Shown: positions 5,551 through 12,747, counted from the first letter of the stretch. The stretch: 15,444 nt of DNA from Desulfotomaculum sp. (GCA_012961725.1 DTYU01000150.1:1-15444), one strand, 5' to 3'. Notes: generated by a model from the sequence alone, not told the origin. A program made the numbers and translations.

Positions 5551-6081
5551 ATGTTGGATCTGTTCCTATTGGCCTTCTTGGTGATTTGTGCGATAGCAGC
5601 AGTGCGGGTGCGGGATTTGCTGGCTGCAATCGTGTTTTTGACAATATACAGCCTTATCATGACGGTGGTCTGGATGCGCCTGAACTCCGTTGATGTGGCC
5701 TTCACGGAGGCTTCGGTCGGAGCGGGAATCACCGGCATCCTATTAATCGCCGCGCTTAGCAGAATAAAACGTGAGGAGGACCACCCTCGCCGCTCCCTGC
5801 TGGCGTCTGTTCCGCACTTGCTGGCAGTACTTTCGGTAACGGCGGCTTTGCTTTACGGGACAGTGGACATGCCGGCTTTCGGGGACCCTAATGCGCCGAC
5901 GAATTTGCATGTGATACCAAGGTATTTGGAGCATTCCGTTCGTGAATGCGGTGTGACTAATTTCGTTACCGCCATCCTGGCTGCCTATAGAGGATACGAC
6001 ACCTTAGGCGAGACCATGGTGATCTTCACGGCGGGGATCTGCGTGATTATGCTGCTGAGGCAAATACGCAAAGATAGTTAA
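5551..6081 (+). CDS. Antiporter subunit A C-terminal part (MbhD/MbhE-like fusion)
   Basis: This 176-residue protein corresponds to the region that ends the large subunit MrpA in classical antiporters and to MbhD plus MbhE in archaeal hydrogenases. Residues 1-70 form three helices with the MbhD/DUF4040 pattern (RVRDLLAAIVFLTIYSLIMT at 20-39, then VDVAFTEASVGAGITGILL at 47-65; Glu53 lies in a helix and is a candidate proton-path residue). Residues about 85-172 contain a helix, an external loop and VTNFVTAILAAYRGYDTLGE, as in MbhE. So subunit A is split: its NuoL-like half is at 8386-9891. The ATG follows AGGGAG. A 61-base gap precedes the gene, without visible regulatory structure. Confidence 0.85.
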   Translation: MLDLFLLAFLVICAIAAVRVRDLLAAIVFLTIYSLIMTVVWMRLNSVDVAFTEASVGAGITGILLIAALSRIKREEDHPRRSLLASVPHLLAVLSVTAALLYGTVDMPAFGDPNAPTNLHVIPRYLEHSVRECGVTNFVTAILAAYRGYDTLGETMVIFTAGICVIMLLRQIRKDS

Positions 6082-6094
6082 GAGGTGGTGTGCT

Positions 6095-6517
6095 GTGCCG
6101 GAAAACATCATCCGGAGGACAATCGGGGGTATGCTGATACCCTTGATCCAGCTTTACGCCCTTTACGTCATAGCCCACGGCGAGGGCGGGCCGGGGGGCG
6201 GCTTCCAGGGCGGCGTTATCTTAGGTTCGAGCGTCATCCTTTACGCGCTTATTTATGGCGTAGAGGCGACCAGGAAAAGGATCAAACAGAAGTTCACCGA
6301 CCTTTTGTGTTCTACCGGTGTCTTTGTTTACGGCGGCATAGGGGTGCTGTGTCTGCTTGCCGGAGGCAACTATCTTGAGTACGATATGCTTCCTTTGGGC
6401 ACACCGGAGCATTCAAGCCATCTCGGCATCCTGGGGATTGAGATCGGCGTTGCGATAACGGTGGCCTCAGTGATGATCACCCTATTTCTTGAAACGGCCA
6501 GGCGGGATGAGAAATGA
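6095..6517 (+). CDS. mnhB: Mrp/Mnh-type antiporter subunit B
   Basis: The 140 residues include four membrane helices and the family hallmark AHGEGGPGGGFQGGV at residues 27-41 (MrpB/MnhB; MbhF in hydrogenases). It starts with GTG after AAGAGGTGG at good spacing, 13 bases after the preceding stop. The last helix (about 111-133) follows a short loop with PEHSSHLGILGIEIGV, typical of the family. Its end overlaps the next start as ATGA. Confidence 0.93.
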   Translation: MPENIIRRTIGGMLIPLIQLYALYVIAHGEGGPGGGFQGGVILGSSVILYALIYGVEATRKRIKQKFTDLLCSTGVFVYGGIGVLCLLAGGNYLEYDMLPLGTPEHSSHLGILGIEIGVAITVASVMITLFLETARRDEK

Positions 6518-6876
6518 CGGAGTTCATTTCAGCAAAATATAACTACTGGATATACATTTTCTTGATGATGGTCGGGTTCTATGCCGCCATTGCCAAAAGG
6601 AACCTGGTTAAAAAAGTCATTGGCTTAAACATATTTCAAACGGCGGTGTTCTTGTTTTACATTTCGATCGCCAAGGTAAAGGGCGGCACCGAGCCCATCT
6701 GGATGGAAGGCAATCCTGTCTACACCAACCCCCTGCCCCACGTATTGATCCTTACGGCCATCGTGGTGGCGGTCAGCACCACCGCTGTCGCGCTGGCGAT
6801 AATAATCCTGATCATGAAACAGTTCGGCACGGTGGAAGAGGATAAGATACTGAAGTTGTTGGAGCCACATGACTGA
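6514..6876 (+). CDS. mnhC: Mrp/Mnh-type antiporter subunit C (NuoK-like)
   Basis: This 120-residue, three-helix protein is MrpC/MnhC, homologous to NuoK of complex I and MbhG. KKVIGLNIFQTAVFLFYIS at residues 34-52 is the conserved second helix. DPLPHVLILTAIVV-type sequence, here NPLPHVLILTAIVVAVSTTA at 72-91, forms the third. NuoK helices normally carry buried glutamates; here few acidic residues are present in the membrane, as in other MrpC proteins. Start and stop overlap both neighbours by four and one base (ATGA and TGATG), showing tight coupling. Confidence 0.93.
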   Translation: MTEFISAKYNYWIYIFLMMVGFYAAIAKRNLVKKVIGLNIFQTAVFLFYISIAKVKGGTEPIWMEGNPVYTNPLPHVLILTAIVVAVSTTAVALAIIILIMKQFGTVEEDKILKLLEPHD

Positions 6877-8381
6877 TGATGGAACACCTTCCCATCGTGA
6901 TGATTGTGCTGCCCCTCCTGTCTGCGGTAGTGACCCCTGTGGCAGGACGCATACACAGGGTGTTGAGTTGGTACATCGTTGTAATAGTCACGGCTTTGTG
7001 TTTTGCCGGGTCTCTTTCGCTTTTGTCCACCGTTCTTGAAACCGGAAGGATCAGTTACTGGCTCGGCGGTTGGGAGCCGCCTTGGGGTATTGAGTATCTT
7101 ATTGATTACCTTAACGCGTTCGTGTTGTGCCTGGTGGCCTTTATCGCTTTTATCGTTGCGGTCTATGCCAAGAAGAGCGTTGAGTTGGAGATTGACGAAG
7201 CCCGTTTGCCGCTTTTTTATGGGGTATACCTCCTTTTTGTAACGGGCTTGATGGGCATCGTCATTACAGGCGATATTTTTAACCTTTACGTCTTCTTAGA
7301 AATTGCCTCATTGGCCGGTTATGCCTTGATTGCCATCGCAAAGCGCAGAGAGGCGGCGATGGCAAGTTTCAACTACCTCGTAATGGGCACCATCGGGGCC
7401 ACGTTTGTTCTCCTGGGAATCGGACATCTCTACATGGTCACCGGCTCGCTGAATATGGCAGACCTGGCGCAAAGGCTACCGGCGCTGTACGGCTCTAAGG
7501 TGGTGCAGACGGCATTCGCCTTTTTTGCCGTCGGCCTTAGCATCAAGATCGCCTTGTTCCCACTGCATAACTGGCTGCCCAACTCATATACCTACGCTCC
7601 TTCCGCGGTCAGCGCCATCATGGCCGCCACGGCCACCAAGGTAGGCGCCTACGCCTTTATCAGGGTAATGTTCACTGTCTTTCATGCCGAGTTTCTCATA
7701 ACAGGCATACACCTTAACCATCTGTTGCTATTCTTTGCCGCTCTTGCCATTTTAATGGGTTCCATATTGGCCGTGGCACAAACGGATATCAAGAAGATGC
7801 TTGCCTATTCAAGCATAGGACAGATCGGTTATATCATCTTAGGGATATCGCTTATGAACCTGACCGGAATTCAGGGTTCTCTCTTGCACATCGTGAACCA
7901 CGCGCTGATGAAAGGCACCCTCTTTTTAGCGGTCGGCGGCATCGTGTACCGATTGGGTATCACCACCATTGAAGATTTCAAAGATCTAGGCAGGAAGATG
8001 CCCGTATCTATGGCCGCTTTCACCGTTGGTGCATTCTCGATGATCGGTGTTCCCCTAACGGTAGGTTTTGTGAGCAAATGGTACTTGGCCATCGCTGCGC
8101 TCGAAGCCGGAATGTGGTACTTGATCATTGTCCTCATGCTGAGTTCCTTATTGACAGCCGTCTATTTCTGGCGGGTGATCGATAACATGTACTTCCAGCC
8201 GCACGATGCGAGCAAGGTAAGTGAAGGATCAGTGGTGGTCGCGGAATCGAACCCGAAAGACGCACCTGTACTGATGTTGTTGCCCACAATCGTTACGGCA
8301 GTTCTATGCGTTTTCTTCGGCATCTTTGCCTCGCTGCCTCTGTCACTTGCCGAGAAGGCGTCAATGATTCTGCTGCGATAG
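6876..8381 (+). CDS. mnhD: Mrp/Mnh-type antiporter subunit D
   Basis: At 501 residues with about 14 membrane helices this is a normal-length MrpD, homologous to NuoM/NuoN and MbhH. The proton-channel residues are all present: Glu142 in FLEIASLAGYAL, Lys224 in LSIKIALFPLHNWLP, Lys255 in ATATKVGAYAF, Lys346 in NHALMKGTLFLAVGG and Lys401 in GFVSKWYLA. The sequence APSAVSAIMAATATKVGAYA (241-260) is typical of D rather than A subunits. The gene starts by overlapping the mnhC stop as TGATG; a second ATG follows directly. A hydrophilic loop at 440-465 lies near the C-terminus. It should form one of the ion-translocating channels of the complex. Confidence 0.94.
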   Translation: MMEHLPIVMIVLPLLSAVVTPVAGRIHRVLSWYIVVIVTALCFAGSLSLLSTVLETGRISYWLGGWEPPWGIEYLIDYLNAFVLCLVAFIAFIVAVYAKKSVELEIDEARLPLFYGVYLLFVTGLMGIVITGDIFNLYVFLEIASLAGYALIAIAKRREAAMASFNYLVMGTIGATFVLLGIGHLYMVTGSLNMADLAQRLPALYGSKVVQTAFAFFAVGLSIKIALFPLHNWLPNSYTYAPSAVSAIMAATATKVGAYAFIRVMFTVFHAEFLITGIHLNHLLLFFAALAILMGSILAVAQTDIKKMLAYSSIGQIGYIILGISLMNLTGIQGSLLHIVNHALMKGTLFLAVGGIVYRLGITTIEDFKDLGRKMPVSMAAFTVGAFSMIGVPLTVGFVSKWYLAIAALEAGMWYLIIVLMLSSLLTAVYFWRVIDNMYFQPHDASKVSEGSVVVAESNPKDAPVLMLLPTIVTAVLCVFFGIFASLPLSLAEKASMILLR

Positions 8382-8385
8382 CGGG

Positions 8386-9891
8386 ATGGTAAGTCAAATG
8401 GAAGTGTACGAATCGGCAAGGCCTTTATGCGCCATGCTCGTATCTCTGAGCGCGGTTCTCCTAATTGGTCTTTCGGGCAGGTGGCCGAACTTAAGGGAGA
8501 CCTGGACGCTTATGGCCGCAGTTTTAAAGTTTGCGATCGTGCTTTCGATGCTGCCCATAGTCCTGGGAGGCAAGGTTATAGAGTGTTTTATCGTTCACGT
8601 GCTGCCCGGACTCGATCTCGCACTGCGCGTTGATCCCTTAGGCATGACCTTTGCACTTACTGCTTCATTTCTTTGGATTATTACTTCGTGTTATTCGATC
8701 GGTTACATGCGCTCTTTGGCCGAGCACGCGCAGACGAGGTACTTCATGTGCTTCGCGGTTGCGCTGTGTGCAGCGCTGGGGATAGCCTTCTCGGCGAACC
8801 TTTTTACCCTCTTCGTTTTCTATGAACTACTAACGCTTTGTACATATCCCCTCGTAGTCCATAAACAGACTCCCGAGGCGATATTCGGGGGCAGGAAGTA
8901 CCTTGTTTATCTGCTTGGCACATCCATCTTTTTCCAGTTGCCGGCGATATTCTTGGTGTACTACTATACCGGTACGCTCGAATTTTCGAGCCAAGGCATC
9001 CTGGCCGGCAAGGCTCCGGAGATTGCAGTGATCATTACCTATATTCTTTTCATCGCCGGGATCACCAAGGCCGCTGTTATGCCGTTGCACGCCTGGCTGC
9101 CTGCGGCGATGGTGGCGCCTACACCGGTGAGCGCGCTCCTGCACGCCGTGGCCGTCGTTAAGGCTGGCGTGTTCACGGTTGTCCGAGTGCTGCTCTATGT
9201 GTTTGGGGTCGATTTGTTAGAGGAGATCGGGCTCGGTGTAATCCTTGCCTACGTCGCCTCGTTTACCATCATTGCCGCTTCGGTCATCGCCATGATGCAG
9301 GACGACCTGAAACTCAGGTTGGCTTATTCGACGGTAAGCCAACTTTCTTACATCGTCCTCGCCGTGGGTTTGTTAACACCGAGCGCTATCGCCAGCAGCA
9401 TCATCCACATTACGATGCATGCCTTCGGCAAGATCACCCTGTTTTTCACCGCCGGGGCGATCTATGTGGCCACCTACAAGACAAGGATAAGCGAACTTGA
9501 CGGTATCGGCAGACAGATGCCCTTTACGATGATGGCCTTCACCTTAGGTACGCTTTCCATGATTGGCATGCCGCTCTTCGGGGGTTTTGTCAGCAAATGG
9601 TATTTAGCCATGGGAGCCATCGAAGCGGGGCGGTTGCCCATTCTCATCGTGCTGGCGGCAAGCTCGATTCTTAATGCGTGTTATCTCCTTCCCATAGTTT
9701 ACGCCGCCTTTTTCAAGGAGCCAAAAGCCGGCGGCCAGGTCATTGCTCCAAAGATAAAGGAGGCGCCCGCCTTTATGGTGGTACCGGTGGTGCTTACGGG
9801 AATCGAAGCGATGGCGCTCTTCTTTTGGCCGTCGCTGATTCTTGACCTGGCGAAGATGATTGTGGGTTACGTGACAGGGGAGAGTTATTAA
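8386..9891 (+). CDS. Second antiporter-like channel subunit (MrpA N-terminal/NuoL-like)
   Basis: This 501-residue protein of about 14 helices belongs to the proton-conducting transporter family of MrpA, MrpD and NuoL/M/N. Channel residues are Glu147 (VFYELLTLCTYPLV), Lys228 (ITKAAVMPLHAWLP), Lys259 (VAVVKAGVFT), Lys349 (HAFGKITLFF) and Lys404 (FVSKWYLA). The stretch APTPVSALLHAVAVVKAG (244-261), with its histidine, is characteristic of NuoL/MrpA. I therefore read it as the missing N-terminal half of subunit A, separated from the C-terminal part at 5551-6081. It follows mnhD by four bases. The ATG at 8386 has a poor ribosome-binding site; ATG 8398 is an alternative. It is not a tandem copy of mnhD: the two are clearly diverged. 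Confidence 0.88.
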   Translation: MVSQMEVYESARPLCAMLVSLSAVLLIGLSGRWPNLRETWTLMAAVLKFAIVLSMLPIVLGGKVIECFIVHVLPGLDLALRVDPLGMTFALTASFLWIITSCYSIGYMRSLAEHAQTRYFMCFAVALCAALGIAFSANLFTLFVFYELLTLCTYPLVVHKQTPEAIFGGRKYLVYLLGTSIFFQLPAIFLVYYYTGTLEFSSQGILAGKAPEIAVIITYILFIAGITKAAVMPLHAWLPAAMVAPTPVSALLHAVAVVKAGVFTVVRVLLYVFGVDLLEEIGLGVILAYVASFTIIAASVIAMMQDDLKLRLAYSTVSQLSYIVLAVGLLTPSAIASSIIHITMHAFGKITLFFTAGAIYVATYKTRISELDGIGRQMPFTMMAFTLGTLSMIGMPLFGGFVSKWYLAMGAIEAGRLPILIVLAASSILNACYLLPIVYAAFFKEPKAGGQVIAPKIKEAPAFMVVPVVLTGIEAMALFFWPSLILDLAKMIVGYVTGESY

Positions 9892-10023
9892 ATGGAAAAA
9901 GAGAGGGAAGAATTGATGGAACTGAAGCATGAGGCTGTACCGGGGTTTCCAACGGTTTTCGGGATCACTTTTTCTGTTGGTGTTTTGTACCTTATCCTTA
10001 TCCTTTATTTGAGTCTTAAATAG
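9892..10023 (+). CDS. 43-residue single-helix membrane protein in the antiporter operon
   Basis: A short gene begins at the base after the stop codon of the preceding subunit and ends 25 bases before the next start. It encodes 43 residues: a highly charged N-terminus (MEKEREELMELKHEAV), a PGFPTVFG turn at about 18-25, and a single hydrophobic helix at about 23-41. Translation in this frame, the tight spacing and the membrane helix all support a real gene. GGGGAG (9878-9883) lies 8 bases before the ATG. The shape recalls small accessory subunits of respiratory complexes, but I recognise no family. An accessory or assembly subunit of the antiporter is inference. Confidence 0.7.
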   Translation: MEKEREELMELKHEAVPGFPTVFGITFSVGVLYLILILYLSLK

Positions 10024-10048
10024 TCCAACGCTCTAATAGGGGATTCAC

Positions 10049-10288
10049 ATGAAAAAGAAGGGTTCGCTTTCCACAGCCCTAAAAGTATTCTTGAGTATAT
10101 TCTTCTCCGTAGTTGTATTATTGATAATCATTGACTTTTTTATCCCCAAAGACCCGCATTTTCGCTGGGAAGAGTATCCTTCGTTTTACGCTGTATATGG
10201 GTTTGTTGCATGCGTTGTTTTAGTCCTATTCGCTAAGTACGTGTTACGCCCCATTGTTAAGCGTAAGGAGGATTATTATGAGTTTTAG
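10049..10288 (+). CDS. 79-residue two-helix membrane protein in the antiporter operon
   Basis: The protein has a basic N-terminus, a membrane helix at about 10-30, a loop with DPHFRWEEYPSFYAVYG (35-51), a second helix at about 47-67, and the charged ending KRKEDYYEF. I recall similar small proteins with an HF-WEE-P-FYA-YGF loop and a KEDYY tail beside Mrp-like clusters of other anaerobes, but I cannot verify this here and know no function. The ATG follows AGGGGATT. The next gene's start overlaps its end by 11 bases, so it is translated with the third channel subunit. It likely packs against that subunit. Confidence 0.8.
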   Translation: MKKKGSLSTALKVFLSIFFSVVVLLIIIDFFIPKDPHFRWEEYPSFYAVYGFVACVVLVLFAKYVLRPIVKRKEDYYEF

Positions 10289-12080
10289 CGTACCGCCTGC
10301 GGCGTTATTCATCGCTGGGGCGTTCCTAGTAGTTTTCCTGAGAGGTATGCCTAGGTCCTTTTTACTGCTGGTGTTGCCGGTCCTGTCCCTTTTAAACCTA
10401 CTAAGTATATCCGACGGGATACACTGGATCATTCATTTCATGGACTACAAACTAATTTTTGGCAGGGTTGATAGGCTTAGTCTGGCATTTGGCTATATAT
10501 TTACCATGATTTCTTTTATTGCGAATCTTTATGCGCTCCGAGTTGATAACAACCCAGAACATACGGCTGCCCTCCTTTATACGGGCAGTTCTCTGGGTGT
10601 CGTATTTGCCGGCGATTTTTTGACGCTTCTCATCTTCTGGGAAATAATGTCTATAGGCGCTGCGTACTTTATTTGGGCGCGGAGAACAACCGCCTCATAC
10701 GCGGCAGGAATGCGGTATCTTCTGGTGCACATCTTCGGGGGTTTTTGCCTTCTGTGTGGCATACTTATGCATGTGCACAATACGGGGTCCATTGAGTTTG
10801 GCTATCTCGGCTTAGGTGGCCTGGCATCGCTTCTAATCTTTATCGGTTTTGGCATAAACTGTGCCTGGCCCGGTCTCCATACATGGCTCACCGATGCGTA
10901 CCCAGAGGCGACTATTACAGGTACCGTATTCTTGAGTGCTTTTACTACCAAGTGCGCGGTATATGCTCTGGCACGGAGCTTTCCGGGAACAGAGATCTTG
11001 ATCTGGATCGGCGCCATCATGACTTTATTTCCCATCTTTTTTGCGGTCATTGAAAATGACTTGCGCCGGGTACTTTCGTACAGTCTGATTAACCAGGTTG
11101 GTTTCATGGTCGTCGGCATCGGTATCGGTACGCATTTGGCCCTAAATGGTGCCACAGCGCACGCTATTGCGGACATCATCTTCAAAGCGCTTCTTTTCAT
11201 GGCCATGGGTGCGGTTCTTCACCAGACCGGGAAGATTAATGCCACAGAGGTTGGTGGTTTGCATAGAACGATGCCGATTACCTGTACTTTTTGCATGGTC
11301 GGGGCGGCGTCTATTTCCGCCTTTCCTCTGTTCAGTGCCTTTGCCACTAAATCGCTCATTATCGAAGCGGTTGCCGCGGGGCACATGCCCATAATCTGGT
11401 TCATTCTAATCTTTGCCTCAGCCGGTGTTTTCCACCATGCCGGTATCAAGATACCCTTTTTCACCTTTTTCGCCCGTGATTCCGGCTTAAGGCCTAAGGA
11501 ACCCCCGCTGAACATGATGGCGGCCATGGGCATTGCGGCCTTCCTCTGTGTTTTCATCGGGGTCTGTCCTGGATTTCTGTACAGCATACTTCCCTATCCC
11601 GTTGATTACCAGCCATACACCCCGTGTCATATCGTGGCGCAACTTCAGCTCCTCTTTTTCTCCGCCTTGGCGTTTACCCTGCTGATACTCGCTGGGATCT
11701 ATCCGCCTGAGATGAGGGCTATCAACCTGGATGCCGACTGGTTCTTACGGAAGGGGGCCAATGTGTTGGTATGGTTCATTACCAAGCCGGTCTCCGCCGT
11801 AGTGGCCAAGATAAACGATGCCGTGACTGACGCGTTGCCTAAATTTCTCCTCTGGTTCGGCAAGAATCCGCCAGCGGCCCTTAAGATCGGTGCGGACATT
11901 ATCGTTTACAACTTCACCGATCGTGCAGAAGACAGGCAGCGCTTGGAAAAAGAGAAGATCATCTATCCCCGCGACCTGCTATACCCGTGGTCAATTGGCG
12001 CTGCCGTCTCCTCCGTTTTGATATTTCTGCTGATTTACCTGCTGGTCTACTTCCTGTATTACAAGACTGGTGCGGCATAG
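10278..12080 (+). CDS. Third antiporter-like channel subunit (D-like, C-terminally extended)
   Basis: A 600-residue member of the proton-conducting transporter family (MrpD/NuoM/NuoL fold). The ATG at 10278 was chosen because AAGGAGG ends 6-7 bases before it; an in-frame TTG at 10254 lies further upstream. Channel residues include Glu122 (FWEIMSIGA), Lys225 (AFTTKCAVYA), Lys303 (IIFKALLFMAMG) and Lys358 (FATKSLI). The lysine before the PLH motif, present in the two other channel subunits, is replaced by Asn194 (FGINCAWPGLHTWL). After the core, residues about 480-570 form an amphipathic, partly helical extension, followed by a final membrane helix at 573-596, somewhat like the lateral-helix arrangement of NuoL. 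It ends the operon. Whether it pumps ions or is structural is open. Confidence 0.86.
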   Translation: MSFSVPPAALFIAGAFLVVFLRGMPRSFLLLVLPVLSLLNLLSISDGIHWIIHFMDYKLIFGRVDRLSLAFGYIFTMISFIANLYALRVDNNPEHTAALLYTGSSLGVVFAGDFLTLLIFWEIMSIGAAYFIWARRTTASYAAGMRYLLVHIFGGFCLLCGILMHVHNTGSIEFGYLGLGGLASLLIFIGFGINCAWPGLHTWLTDAYPEATITGTVFLSAFTTKCAVYALARSFPGTEILIWIGAIMTLFPIFFAVIENDLRRVLSYSLINQVGFMVVGIGIGTHLALNGATAHAIADIIFKALLFMAMGAVLHQTGKINATEVGGLHRTMPITCTFCMVGAASISAFPLFSAFATKSLIIEAVAAGHMPIIWFILIFASAGVFHHAGIKIPFFTFFARDSGLRPKEPPLNMMAAMGIAAFLCVFIGVCPGFLYSILPYPVDYQPYTPCHIVAQLQLLFFSALAFTLLILAGIYPPEMRAINLDADWFLRKGANVLVWFITKPVSAVVAKINDAVTDALPKFLLWFGKNPPAALKIGADIIVYNFTDRAEDRQRLEKEKIIYPRDLLYPWSIGAAVSSVLIFLLIYLLVYFLYYKTGAA

Positions 12081-12111
12081 GCACCTCTCATATGAACAGC
12101 ATTTTTGTCAT

Positions 12112-12144
12112 GGGCAGGTTGCCGGAAAACGGTAGAGCCTGCCC
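12112..12144 (+). terminator. Hairpin at the end of the antiporter operon
   Basis: GGGCAGG (12112-12118) pairs with CCTGCCC (12138-12144). An inner CCG/CGG stem closes a GAAAA loop. It begins 31 bases after the last stop codon. No T-run follows, so it is either a poor terminator or an mRNA 3'-end stabiliser. Confidence 0.4.
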
Positions 12145-12189
12145 TGATCTGTCAAGTGCATATCCGCCAAAAGATTTTTAGGTCGCATA

Positions 12190-12218
12190 TTGACGAACAG
12201 TGTCGTTTATATTAGAAT
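12190..12218 (+). promoter_or_regulatory. Strong promoter of a small RNA unit
   Basis: TTGACG (12190-12195) and TAGAAT (12213-12218) are separated by 17 bases, each five of six to the sigma-A consensus. It is among the best promoter matches in the window, yet no protein gene on this strand follows. Predicted start is near 12225. Confidence 0.65.
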
Positions 12219-12224
12219 GATTAT

Positions 12225-12316
12225 TGTAATGCGTAGGTGAGACAGATAGTGGGTCCAGGAAGGCAGGCGCAGCTTTCTTGGTGAAGAGGAGGAATCAGAA
12301 CCTCCTCTTAATTTTT
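12225..12316 (+). ncRNA. Candidate small structured RNA, about 92 nt
   Basis: A strong promoter at 12190-12218 and a terminator at 12284-12316 enclose about 92 bases without a usable open frame. Besides the terminator, a 10-bp hairpin forms: CCAGGAAGGC (12255-12264) pairs with GCTTTCTTGG (12272-12281) including two G-U pairs, around the loop AGGCGCA. The unit stands alone: the antiporter operon ends before it and all downstream genes are on the other strand, so it is not a leader. It does not match 4.5S RNA, tRNA or a riboswitch I know. The loop or the 30-base single-stranded 5' part could be target-binding. Expression is inferred, not shown. Confidence 0.5.
12284..12316 (+). terminator. Rho-independent terminator of the small RNA unit
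   Basis: AAGAGGAGG (12284-12292) pairs perfectly with CCTCCTCTT (12301-12309) around an eight-base loop, followed by AATTTTT. The GGAGG in the stem is not followed by a start codon. Confidence 0.8.
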
Positions 12317-12394
12317 GTCCTTGCTGCTCCTGAAATTTTAAAGTCCCGTTTCAAGCCATAAACTTTCAGAGAAAAGAATGGATTTGTTGGGAAA

Positions 12395-12489
12395 TTACAA
12401 AGGAACCGTTCTCTTCAGTATCCGCTCGACCCCTGCTTCCTGGTCGTCTTCGCCATCGGGTAACCGCCGCAGGCACCTTTGCGGCGGTA
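12395..12489 (-). pseudogene. Remnant of a second NifU-type gene
   Basis: Read on the minus strand, this stretch gives KGACGGYPMAKTTRKQ and, after a one-base frameshift, GVERILKRTVPL followed by a stop at 12397-12395. It lines up closely with the C-terminal half of the intact NifU-domain protein at 2030-2248 (KGACSGCPMATMTLKH, then GIERILKQMVPE). The second cysteine of the CxxC motif has become tyrosine, there is a frameshift near 12434, and the 5' half is absent, so it cannot make a working scaffold. The DNA match is obvious by eye over about 80 bases, for example the shared CGCCATCGGG and CGCAGGCACC-type blocks. It is a decayed paralogue or a duplicated fragment. Confidence 0.7.
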
Positions 12490-12510
12490 GGAGGCAAGGC
12501 TTGAAAATGC
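12489..12510. repeat. 22-base repeat, copy 2 (partner at 4015-4036)
   Basis: This copy of the AGGAGGCAA...TTGAAAAT sequence directly adjoins the NifU remnant, upstream of it in the remnant's reading direction. Similarity to copy 1 stops at both edges. Confidence 0.45.
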
Positions 12511-12634
12511 TTAACGGGCTTGACAAACCGTGCCTTTTCCGGGGAGAAGCTGACGGCCGATTGGTGCTGAAGTCGCTGGCGGTTGGCGGTGTTGATACGG
12601 ATGCGGTGGCGCCCCGCGGCGATCACGGCACCGG
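12511..12634. other. Gene-free stretch between the remnant and the inverted repeats
   Basis: An open frame runs through on the plus strand (12378-12715) and another on the minus strand, but neither has a ribosome-binding site or a family I recognise. Both overlap the NifU remnant. The base composition is coding-like (GC-rich), so this may be further decayed coding sequence that I cannot identify. Confidence 0.3.
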
Positions 12635-12747
12635 CCGGGTTTTATGCTTTGTAGACAAACAGGGGCGCCCGCGCGGGTGCCCCGTCGCTGTTGGCGGCAA
12701 AGGAGCGGTATGAAAAGGCCTACGGCACGCCCCTGCCGCCAACCCGG
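12635..12747. repeat. GC-rich nest of inverted repeats
   Basis: Several perfect or near-perfect arms interlock: CCGGGTT (12635-12641) with AACCCGG (12741-12747), CAGGGGCG (12660-12667) with CGCCCCTG (12728-12735), GTTGGCGGCA (12690-12699) with TGCCGCCAAC (12734-12743), and a compact hairpin GGGGCGCCCG/CGGGTGCCCC (12662-12683). Some pairings exclude each other. It lies 64 bases past the rsgI stop codon and may help end that operon, though no T-run is present. Confidence 0.6.

Noticed and set aside
6085..6378. Overlapping frame in the antiporter subunit B gene
   Set aside because: Arg/Gly-rich shadow of mnhB in another frame.
12225..12316. Small RNA as 4.5S (SRP) RNA
   Set aside because: The GGTCC-AGGAAGG string recalls the SRP motif, but the conserved GGAAG...AGCAG asymmetric loop and the long helix are absent.
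12378..12713. Plus-strand open frame of 111 codons in the region after the small RNA
   Set aside because: No ribosome-binding site, no recognised family, and its first part is antisense to the NifU remnant.
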